From assembly GCA_029977045.1 (NCBI GenBank), contig JAPOLP010000143.1, positions 1 through 10,086 of the forward strand: 10,086 nucleotides of DNA, in the 5' to 3' direction. Of the stretch, positions 1 to 6,508 are shown piece after piece. Made by a program: the position numbers and the translations under genes. Position 1 is the stretch's first letter; each line of letters opens with the position of its first letter. This DNA comes from Planctomycetota bacterium (GTDB lineage Bacteria; Planctomycetota; Planctomycetia; Planctomycetales; Planctomycetaceae). The notes beneath the pieces are model-generated. The model worked only from the letters and a program-made list of their open reading frames with translations. It was not told where the DNA came from and did not search any database.

Positions 1-1242
1 CTGCACCAGCGGGCCGAGAATCATACCGGTAACGGTGACAATGCCGACCGCTGCCGCCAGTGACTGCAGACCGTACGGATTCAGCACCGCGTGGACAAAC
101 CAGAGAATGCTCCACACAACGACAACTCGGTAACCGAGCGCCGCCAGCGACCAGCCGATCAGAAAACCTCGGCGCCGTTCGGGCAGCAATCGCTGATTGC
201 CGATCTCGGTCCCGAGAAACCATTGCGACAGCGCGTTGCGGATCAGTGCTCCAGCCTGTTGCCGCAGATTTGGAATCTCGACCAGGTCCGACAGGATGTA
301 GTAGCCGTCGTAGCGCAGCAGCGGGTTGCCGTTAAACAGGACCGTCGACACCGAGCAGACCAGCACGACGTTCAGGCACGCCGCGTTGAACGGCCCCGGC
401 ACCGAGAACCACCACAAAAACAGGCACACCGACGCCAGCACCAGCTCGACATAAACGCCCGCGGCACTGATCGCGATCCGCTGCCAGCGTTTGGGCAGCA
501 TCCACGCATCCGAGACGTTGCAATAAAGGCACGGCGTAAACACCAGCAGCATCAGCCCCATCTCGTGGCAGTCCGCTCCGAAGTGCCGGCAGGCGACCGC
601 GTGTCCAAGTTCATGCAGCACCTTTGTCGCGCCGAGCGTTACCGCCAGCCAGAACAGATTGCTCGCCGAAAACAGCTCGTGAAAACGAGGCAGCCGCGCC
701 GCCAGAGCGTCACTCTGCAGCCCGGCAAGCAGCAGCGCTCCGAGCATCAGCGCAAAACACAGCGTCACGGAGACCGGCGAAAACACAAACCGCAACTGTG
801 GAGTCAGCCAGTTCAGAAAGCGATGCGGATCGAACCCCGGCAGCCGGATCGCGAGGACGCTCGACACAGCCGACAGCACCTTACGCCAGGCCTGCTGCTG
901 CGATCGTTCCAGCAGATGCTCGGCCTGGCCGGGCGTCTCGGACACGATCAGGCCCGAGCTGTGCAGCATTCCGAGAAACGACTGCAGTTGCATCGGAGCG
1001 ATCCGCTGCGGAGCAAACTGCTGCTCGAAGCGCCGCCGGATGTCGCGCAGCGAAACGGTGCCGTCGAGCATCTGCAGCACCGCGTACTCTTCCGGCTTGA
1101 GCTGGAAGTAGCGGAGCGCGATCGGATCCTTGACGTGCCAGAACGTCGTCCCGCCAAACTGCTGCTCGCGACACGTCAGATCAGCCCGCCGCCGCAACGG
1201 CAGAGGCCGGGTCTCAGCAGTGTGAGCAGCGGTTGCAGACAT
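1..1242 (-). CDS. M50-family membrane zinc metalloprotease with PqqD-like N-terminal domain (3' end beyond window)
   Basis: The first 414 residues are visible and the frame is still open at the left edge. Residues 40-101 resemble a PqqD-like helical domain (LRYFQLKPEEYAVLQMLDG). Hydrophobic segments follow at about 152-174, 197-222, 255-280, 287-303, 359-382 and 392-412. The zinc motif HELGH is at 210-214, inside the second segment, and the third ligand is probably D312 in NPLLRYDGYY (306-315), so the site-2-protease-type catalytic set is intact. The stretch YCNVSDAWMLPKRWQRI (240-256) fits the 'putative peptide zinc metalloprotease' (COG1994-like) branch common in Planctomycetes. Members of that branch often accompany HlyD-type proteins, and a role in peptide processing or export is inferred. 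The ATG at 1242 was chosen because it leaves the PqqD-like domain whole; no clear Shine-Dalgarno precedes it, and an in-frame TTG lies 8 codons upstream. The C-terminal part, which may carry further domains, is not visible. Confidence 0.88.
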   Translation of the reverse strand, partial: MSATAAHTAETRPLPLRRRADLTCREQQFGGTTFWHVKDPIALRYFQLKPEEYAVLQMLDGTVSLRDIRRRFEQQFAPQRIAPMQLQSFLGMLHSSGLIVSETPGQAEHLLERSQQQAWRKVLSAVSSVLAIRLPGFDPHRFLNWLTPQLRFVFSPVSVTLCFALMLGALLLAGLQSDALAARLPRFHELFSASNLFWLAVTLGATKVLHELGHAVACRHFGADCHEMGLMLLVFTPCLYCNVSDAWMLPKRWQRIAISAAGVYVELVLASVCLFLWWFSVPGPFNAACLNVVLVCSVSTVLFNGNPLLRYDGYYILSDLVEIPNLRQQAGALIRNALSQWFLGTEIGNQRLLPERRRGFLIGWSLAALGYRVVVVWSILWFVHAVLNPYGLQSLAAAVGIVTVTGMILGPLVQ

Positions 1243-1321
1243 CGAAGGTTCGTTGCGTTCAATCAAAATTGAGCAGGACTGGATGACTGGCATTCAGTGT
1301 CCGGGTCTCAACATTCGGACC

Positions 1322-1333
1322 GACCGTACGGTC
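1322..1333. other. 12-bp perfect palindrome between WD40 and M50 genes
   Basis: GACCGTACGGTC reads the same on both strands and lies about 80 bp upstream of the M50 start, in the 120-bp gap (1243-1362). With no loop bases it is better suited to a protein-binding site than to an RNA hairpin. A role as an operator is speculative, and nothing else in the gap stands out. Confidence 0.3.
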
Positions 1334-1362
1334 TCGTTTTCCATTCGACTTCGACGTTGCAG

Positions 1363-2448
1363 CTACCCCACTGATACCGCCGCCGCGAGTTCATAAACGC
1401 AGAGTTTGCCGTCGAACTGAGGGATCGCCATTTGACGGGCGTCGGGAGTCAGGTCGAGGCCTCGGGCACAGTGCGTCAGAGTAACCGTGTGGAACGGCTT
1501 CTCTTCGCCAGGCTTCCAGAACCAGACGGTGCCCTTATTGCCGCCCTGCGGAGCACCGGTCGCGATGACGAAACCTTCCGGGTGAAAGCGCAGGCCCCAG
1601 ACCATGCCTTTGTAGGCGTCGTCCTTGAACTGGTACGCCTGCTTGCCGGTCTCCCAGTCGATCATCAGGACCATCGGCTTGTGGACGCCGGCGAAGGCGT
1701 TCGTCACTTCGGTCAGCCCGGCCACGGCCAGGTGGCTTCCGTCAGGCGTGAACGTCATGTCGCGAGCGCCGCCCATGTCCGCTCTAAACTTCTGATCGAA
1801 TCCCCACATGATCTTCGCGTCCATCGTCCGCAAACACTCGCCGGATTCGATGTCCCACTCCTTGACCGTGCCCATCAGGTCAAACGATGCCAGCCGCTTC
1901 TGGTCCGGGTGAAACACAACCGCGTACGGATACCGCTCGTGCCCTTTGAATTCGCGAATGAGATTTCCGTCGGGCAGACTCCACAACTTCAGCAGATTGT
2001 CATTGCCGCAGGAGACGAGCCGTGTGCCGTCATTGCTGACTCGCACCCACCGCACCCAGCCGCGGTGTGCGTCGATGAATTTCTCAGGCATCGGTTCGGT
2101 CGCGTCGGTTCGCCAGATGCCGATCCGGTCGTCGTAGCCGGCGGTGTAAAGCCACTGGCCATCGGGCGAAAAATCGAGACACCGCACCCAGCTTTCGTGG
2201 CCGACAAACTTCGTGACTGCATCAGTCGGCCCGGCCAGCGGCCAGCGATAGACGTTGAAGTCCTCGGCTCCGGCAAAAGCAAAGCGTCCAAGCGGATCGA
2301 TTCGGCAGGTCGTCAACGCGACGTCGAGCTTGAACTCGCGAACAAGATGCGTCTGCGTGACGTCGATCGGCGACTCCGGCAAAGGCGGCGGAGCGGGACG
2401 ACCGGAAACCGAATTCTGACTGGATGAAGCCGCCATGAAATTGTCCAT
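1363..2448 (-). CDS. WD40-repeat seven-bladed beta-propeller protein
   Basis: This 361-residue protein is essentially one beta-propeller. Seven WD40-like units can be read at about residues 39-73, 79-115, 123-158, 165-200, 225-266, 274-312 and 321-354. Hallmarks include GHESWVRCLDFSPDG...IGIW, HRGWVRWVRVSNDG...LKLW, GHERYPYAVVFHPD...VKEW and GMVWGLRFHPEG...VWFW. There is no signal peptide or membrane segment, so it is probably cytoplasmic and acts as a protein-interaction scaffold; the partner is unknown. Residues 14-30 form a Ser/Pro-rich linker. The frame is open back to a GTG at 2526, two bases after the aminotransferase stop, but those extra codons translate the dispersed repeat at 2485-2511, so the ATG at 2448 is preferred (a second ATG is at 2436). 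Neither ATG has a clear Shine-Dalgarno. The gene lies downstream of the aminotransferase and is probably co-transcribed with it. Confidence 0.85.
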   Translation of the reverse strand: MDNFMAASSSQNSVSGRPAPPPLPESPIDVTQTHLVREFKLDVALTTCRIDPLGRFAFAGAEDFNVYRWPLAGPTDAVTKFVGHESWVRCLDFSPDGQWLYTAGYDDRIGIWRTDATEPMPEKFIDAHRGWVRWVRVSNDGTRLVSCGNDNLLKLWSLPDGNLIREFKGHERYPYAVVFHPDQKRLASFDLMGTVKEWDIESGECLRTMDAKIMWGFDQKFRADMGGARDMTFTPDGSHLAVAGLTEVTNAFAGVHKPMVLMIDWETGKQAYQFKDDAYKGMVWGLRFHPEGFVIATGAPQGGNKGTVWFWKPGEEKPFHTVTLTHCARGLDLTPDARQMAIPQFDGKLCVYELAAAVSVG

Positions 2449-2484
2449 GTCAAAGTAGATTCTGACGCGATCGACCTTTGCAAT

Positions 2485-2511
2485 CCTTTGCACCTCTGCG
2501 ACTTTGCGCTG
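2485..2511. repeat. Dispersed CTTTGCG/CTCTGCG-type repeat, single arm
   Basis: The 27-bp block has the structure CCTTTGC-a-CCTCTGCG-a-CTTTGCGCTG. It matches 9543-9569 in the same orientation at 25 of 27 positions. Another CCTTTGC-like unit sits just before it at about 2475. Unlike the copy at 9507-9569, no complementary left arm is seen, so this looks like a half or decayed element. It lies between the stop of the aminotransferase gene and the likely start of the WD40 gene. Similar CTTTGCG-rich intergenic repeats are familiar from planctomycete and acidobacterial genomes (recollection, not searched). Confidence 0.75.
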
Positions 2512-2528
2512 AGGACAGCCTGTCACCG

Positions 2529-3890
2529 TCAGACATCAAACCCGTCTTCGCGAAGCAGGTCAACCGCCTGTGCGAACGCGGTCGCGGTCTGCTCAACATC
2601 GCTGCTGTCGTGAGCGAGCGACGTTGAGCCGGCCCAGCCCATCCAGTCGACTCCGCCGAGCAGCAACGCACAGCGGAACGCGTGGCCGAACGCCTTGTCG
2701 AATGAACGGTCGAGCTGTCGCCAGTCACCGTCGAACGGAACGAAGTCGTCACCGTCCGGTCGAGGTCCGTCGTAGTCGGCAAGGATCTTGATCGCCGAAA
2801 ACGCTCCATACGCAACCATGCGGGCTGACTTCTCAGTGAAGACCTGATTCACCGCTGCTCGGACCGCTGCCGCCGCTTCGTTCGCCTGCCGGGATGGCTC
2901 GCCAGTCGCGACAAGATCGAGCGCCGCAACGCCGGCAGCAGCCGACAGTGGGTTCGCGTTGTACGTACCGGGATGCTTCATCTTGCGACCGAGCGGGTTG
3001 TCAAACGCCAGGACCTGCATCAGGTCAGCTCGACCGGCGAGACAGCCGCCCGGCAGACCACCTGCGAGGACCTTGGCCATCGTCGTCATGTCGGGCACGA
3101 CGCCGCAGACACTTTGGAATCCGCCGGAATGAACGCGAAAGCCCGTGATCACTTCGTCGAGGATGAAGATCGTGTTCTTCTCGCTGGTGATACGACGGAC
3201 GTCCTGCAGGAATTCAGGCCGAGTCGGAGCGACTCCCCACCGGGCACCGTTGCCTTCGTGAATCACGCACGCTGGCTCGTGCTCGTCGATCGCCGCTTCC
3301 AGAGCCAGCGGATCGTTCGGCGGGATGATGATGATGTCCTCATAAACTCCGTCGGTGACACCGGGGTCCTGTGAGTCGCCTTCGTGCGGCGGTGCGGACG
3401 AGTTGATCAGACTGTCGTGCCAGCCATGAAAGTGACCGGCGAATTTCACCACCTTGTTGCGGCCCGTGACGATCCGCGCGACACGCAGCGCCATCAGCGT
3501 CGCTTCGGTCCCGCTGTTCGTGAAACGGAGCATCTCGGCAGACGGGACGAATTTCTGTACTCGCTCGCCCCATTCCAGTTCGAGCTGATGGCACGATCCC
3601 GGATGCGTCGACCGGGCAACCTGCTGCTGCACAGCTTCGACAACCGCCGGATGCGAATGCCCGAGCAGCATCGCGCCGTGCCCCATCCAGTAGTCGACGA
3701 TCGAATGCCCTTCAACGCTGGTCTTCCGCGACCCGCTCGCTTCGTCGGCGAAGATTGGAAACGGTTTGAGGTATCGCGAGTCGTGCGTCACGCCGCTGGG
3801 AAACAGGCTCTTCGATCGTTCGTAGAGTTCAGAGGAACGGCTGAAGCGGTCGCGAAAGAGTTGTTCGATTTTTGAACTGGCTGCAGTCAT
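2529..3890 (-). CDS. Class III PLP-dependent aminotransferase, glutamate-1-semialdehyde aminomutase-like
   Basis: The 453-residue length suits a fold-type I class III aminotransferase. The phosphate-binding loop is NSGTEA (125-130), the ring-stacking region is GHFHGWHD (152-159), the Asp that pairs with the pyridine nitrogen is D245 in FILDEVITGF, and the Schiff-base Lys is K273 in TMAKVLAGG. HPGTYNANPLSAAAG (306-320) contributes to the active site across the dimer. Overall it resembles HemL, which converts glutamate-1-semialdehyde to 5-aminolevulinate. However, HGWHD replaces the HGHAD-type motif, and HEGNGARWG (211-219) stands where HemL has an EPVxGNMG motif. It is therefore more likely a HemL-like aminotransferase with another substrate than the heme-pathway enzyme. 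There is no signal peptide, so it is cytoplasmic. It starts 60 bp after the isomerase-like gene and stops just before the WD40 gene, in a probable operon. No clear ribosome-binding site precedes the ATG. Confidence 0.88.
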   Translation of the reverse strand: MTAASSKIEQLFRDRFSRSSELYERSKSLFPSGVTHDSRYLKPFPIFADEASGSRKTSVEGHSIVDYWMGHGAMLLGHSHPAVVEAVQQQVARSTHPGSCHQLELEWGERVQKFVPSAEMLRFTNSGTEATLMALRVARIVTGRNKVVKFAGHFHGWHDSLINSSAPPHEGDSQDPGVTDGVYEDIIIIPPNDPLALEAAIDEHEPACVIHEGNGARWGVAPTRPEFLQDVRRITSEKNTIFILDEVITGFRVHSGGFQSVCGVVPDMTTMAKVLAGGLPGGCLAGRADLMQVLAFDNPLGRKMKHPGTYNANPLSAAAGVAALDLVATGEPSRQANEAAAAVRAAVNQVFTEKSARMVAYGAFSAIKILADYDGPRPDGDDFVPFDGDWRQLDRSFDKAFGHAFRCALLLGGVDWMGWAGSTSLAHDSSDVEQTATAFAQAVDLLREDGFDV

Positions 3891-3950
3891 CGGTGGGAAA
3901 TCCAGTGGGAAGAAAAATCAGGCAGAAGTAATTGGCAGGCCAACAGACAC

Positions 3951-4895
3951 CTACGCGCCGGCGGCCTTCATCCAGCCGCGCAGTTGATCACGAAGAACAA
4001 TCAGGTCTTTGAACAACTGAGTGCGATCGGAGTGAGCGTGTTCGAGGCACCACGGACCGCGGAAACCGCACTCCCAGCCGGCCTCGAAGCAGCGTTTCAG
4101 ATCATACAGAGCGTGCTCGCCGTTGGGACCGAGCGTCCGAGCCTTGAAGTCGCAGCTCACCGCGTGCGGAAACGCCGCCTTCAGGCCGGCATACCGGACA
4201 TCGTCGTTTTCCCAGTTACCCGTGTCCGGAGTCGCGGCGACGTCGCGATCAATCGCCTTGACCAGCTTCGGCACGGACTGAGGATCGGACTCCATCCAGC
4301 CGTAATTCTCAACGAGCAGTTTGACGCCGCGTTCCGCTCCGTAATCGGCAAGAGCCCGGTACGACGAAACGTGAATCGCCATGTCCGGACGCTCCTTGAG
4401 GGGCAGCGGACGAACGTATGGAATTCCAAGATGCGCCGCGGCATCGATCGAACCGCGATACTCGGCGAGAGCCTTTTCTCGAACAGCAGCGTCCGGACTG
4501 TTCATGTCCAGCCCACCCTGATTCATCTTGAGATTCGTCAGCACGCACCCCGCGTCGTCGACCGCCTTCCGCACCTGATCCAGCCAGGCCTTATCCACGC
4601 GTCCCAGCGACGACGTGTTGAGGTCGATCACTCGCATGTCGAGTTCGTCACGCAGAATCCTCGGCAGCTCCAGCAACGTAAACTGGCCGGGCTTCTTCAG
4701 GTTCGCAACGAGGTGCCCGGAGAACGACGACGTCGTGACTCCAACCTCACCCGCCAACTCAGCCAGTGGGCCATCGTCCCTGCCGAGCAATACCCGAACG
4801 TTCGACGACAGCGCAACAGATGCCGCCGCACCAACCAGAAAACAACGTCGCGTCAGTCCGATCGTGTCGCAGGAAGACGTGGATTGCCGAGCCAT
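3951..4895 (-). CDS. Tat-signal sugar phosphate isomerase/epimerase-like TIM-barrel protein
   Basis: The 314-residue protein belongs to the AP-endonuclease-2-like TIM-barrel superfamily (xylose isomerase-like). The N-terminus carries a twin-arginine signal, LTRRCFLVGAA (14-24), followed by a hydrophobic stretch to about residue 33, so export of the folded, metal-loaded enzyme is expected. Probable metal ligands are E196 in LLVENYG, D224 in TPDTGN, H244 in FPHAVSCDFKA and E285 in WCLEHAHSD, the usual Glu-Asp-His-Glu order, which suggests an active enzyme; the substrate is unknown. The ATG at 4895 is chosen because GGAGG lies four bases upstream and the Tat motif then sits at the usual depth; in-frame GTG (4931) and ATG (4913) codons upstream are less likely. 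It lies 205 bp after the ABC permease gene and 60 bp before the aminotransferase gene. Planctomycetes carry many Tat-exported members of this family. Confidence 0.88.
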   Translation of the reverse strand: MARQSTSSCDTIGLTRRCFLVGAAASVALSSNVRVLLGRDDGPLAELAGEVGVTTSSFSGHLVANLKKPGQFTLLELPRILRDELDMRVIDLNTSSLGRVDKAWLDQVRKAVDDAGCVLTNLKMNQGGLDMNSPDAAVREKALAEYRGSIDAAAHLGIPYVRPLPLKERPDMAIHVSSYRALADYGAERGVKLLVENYGWMESDPQSVPKLVKAIDRDVAATPDTGNWENDDVRYAGLKAAFPHAVSCDFKARTLGPNGEHALYDLKRCFEAGWECGFRGPWCLEHAHSDRTQLFKDLIVLRDQLRGWMKAAGA

Positions 4896-4899
4896 TGAG

Positions 4900-4904
4900 C
4901 CTCC
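4900..4904 (-). promoter_or_regulatory. Shine-Dalgarno fixing the isomerase-like start
   Basis: GGAGG is followed by CTCA and then the ATG at 4895. The four-base spacing is a little short, but this is the strongest ribosome-binding site on the minus strand here, and it decides between three in-frame starts. Confidence 0.7.
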
Positions 4905-5100
4905 AGTCCGCATTCGGATTGAGTCAGGCACGACGGCGACTTCGGTGAGCTTTAACCCGCCACCAGATTGCCGTCGCGGTGTTCCGACGGCAGCGTACGT
5001 GGAATCCGTCCCGGGCCAAAGTCTTCGGTCAGACGGAGCGACAGCCGCGATACTGGGCCTCGCGTTACTCGCCCCACTCTGTGGCAGCCAGACAGGCCGC

Positions 5101-6423
5101 TTACTCGTGGCGCAGGGCTTCGATCGGGTCCATCAAGGCAGCTCGGCGAGCCGGGTAGATACCGAAGAGGACACCGACGCCGACCGAGATGAAGAAGGCC
5201 GCGATGACCGACCAGCTGGCGATGATTGGCTCGAGGTCGCGAATCGTCGGCGGCAGGGAACGCCACATATCGGGCAGCCAGTTCTCGACTCCCCACAGAG
5301 CGGCGGCAACCGACGGGCCGCATAGGAAGCCGGCGGCGACGCCCAGCAGCCCGCCGAGACCCGTCAGCACAATCGTCTCGGCCAGGAACTGGGTGATGAT
5401 GTCGGCTCGCTTCGCGCCAAGAGCGCGACGCACGCCGATCTCGCGGGTTCGCTCAGTCACGGTCGCCAGCATGATGTTCATGATGCCGATGCCGCCGACG
5501 ATCAGCGAGATGCCCGCGATCAGCACCAGCAGCGCGTTGAACAGCGAACGCAACATCTTGGCCTGGCGCAGCAATTCCTTCGGCACAACGATCGAGTAAT
5601 CAGCTTCCTTGTGAAACCGTTCGAGCTGAATGCCAATGATGTCGGCGACCTCTTCAACGTCTTCGATTTCGTCGACCGTCACGGTGATCTGGCTGATTTC
5701 GACGAGTTCCCCGGAACGTGTCCCGGAAGTCGCCGTGATGATCTCGTCACCGAGCCGCGCCCGGAACGTGTCAAACGGAATGTAGATGTCCTTGTTGTAC
5801 TCGCGACCGATCAGACTGCTGCCGATCGAAGCCGACGCGCTGCGTTCGCGTGTCACACCAACGACGGTGTAGAAGTCGAGGTCGATCTGCACACGCTGGC
5901 CGATCGGATTTTCCAGCGGAAACAGCTCCGTCGCCGCACCAGCCGCCAGCACGCAGACGTTTGCCTTTTCCAGAGTGTCCCGGCCTTCCAGAAACCGGCC
6001 CTGCTGCATATCGAGATGGTTAATCTGCGAATAGGCCGGAGTGCAGCCGATCAACTGCACTTCCAGCAGGCAGTCGGCATGACGCGCCTCGCGCGAAGTC
6101 TCTCGCATGGGCACAGCCCGCTGCACCATGTCGATCGTCATGACACGGTCATAATCGTCAGTCGTCAGGCCGTAAATGGCGATCATGCCGCCTTCACCAC
6201 CCCCGGTCGTCGCCGGCTTGACGCTCTTGACGATGACATTACGTGCCCCGAGTTCCTGAATCTGGCGCTGCGCCTGCTCACTGACGCCTTCACCGAGCGC
6301 GACCAGCCAGATGACCGCCGTCACGCCGATGAGGATACCGATCATCGCCAGAGCGGATCGGAGCTTGTGCAGCAGCAGGCTCTTGAAACCCAGCTGCATC
6401 GTGCGGAAGAACAGAGAAATCAC
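5101..6423 (-). CDS. ABC transporter permease, MacB/FtsX type
   Basis: The 440-residue protein has the four-helix MacB layout. TM1 is at about 23-43. A large periplasmic MacB_PCD-type domain spans about 44-290, with GARNVIVKSV at 59-68 and PIGQRVQIDLDFYTVVGV at 173-190. TM2 is at about 295-320, TM3 at 345-375 and TM4 at 398-422. The FtsX-domain signature TERTREIGVRRALGAKRADI (323-342) and the C-terminal YPARRAALMDPIEALRHE are clear. There is no nucleotide-binding domain, so this is a stand-alone permease needing a separate ATPase, unlike E. coli MacB, where the two are fused. A glycine-rich stretch, TTGGGEGG, lies at 72-79. The start is a GTG at 6423 with GAGG seven bases upstream. It lies 85 bp after the HlyD-type adaptor gene, its likely periplasmic partner. 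Expected role: efflux or outer-membrane-directed export across the inner membrane; the substrate is unknown. Confidence 0.92.
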   Translation of the reverse strand: MISLFFRTMQLGFKSLLLHKLRSALAMIGILIGVTAVIWLVALGEGVSEQAQRQIQELGARNVIVKSVKPATTGGGEGGMIAIYGLTTDDYDRVMTIDMVQRAVPMRETSREARHADCLLEVQLIGCTPAYSQINHLDMQQGRFLEGRDTLEKANVCVLAAGAATELFPLENPIGQRVQIDLDFYTVVGVTRERSASASIGSSLIGREYNKDIYIPFDTFRARLGDEIITATSGTRSGELVEISQITVTVDEIEDVEEVADIIGIQLERFHKEADYSIVVPKELLRQAKMLRSLFNALLVLIAGISLIVGGIGIMNIMLATVTERTREIGVRRALGAKRADIITQFLAETIVLTGLGGLLGVAAGFLCGPSVAAALWGVENWLPDMWRSLPPTIRDLEPIIASWSVIAAFFISVGVGVLFGIYPARRAALMDPIEALRHE

Positions 6424-6430
6424 GCGGACG

Positions 6431-6434
6431 CCTC
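6431..6434 (-). promoter_or_regulatory. Shine-Dalgarno supporting the GTG start of the permease
   Basis: GAGG lies seven bases before the GTG at 6423. The next in-frame ATG is residue 9 and would leave less sequence before TM1, so the GTG is preferred. Confidence 0.55.
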
Positions 6435-6508
6435 AGAAGTACGGAACAACGCACGACCGCGGACCTCCCGTCCGGACAGCCGAGCCGATCAGGCAGCTCC
6501 TGCCGGGC

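Noticed and set aside
91..1272. A 393-codon open frame on the plus strand
   Set aside because: Its translation is a Gln/Arg/His-rich sequence with no family features, and it lies opposite the M50 protease frame, which has an intact HELGH motif and membrane helices.
4615..5325. A 236-codon plus-strand open frame spanning the isomerase-permease gap
   Set aside because: It overlaps two well-supported minus-strand genes in antisense and has no family signature. The 205-bp gap itself (4896-5100) shows no gene.
6492..6504. Small GC-rich hairpin (GGCAG-CTC-CTGCC) just after the adaptor stop, considered as a terminator
   Set aside because: The stem is only five base pairs, and no T-run follows on the minus strand. 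The permease gene downstream also has its own ribosome-binding site and is likely co-transcribed.
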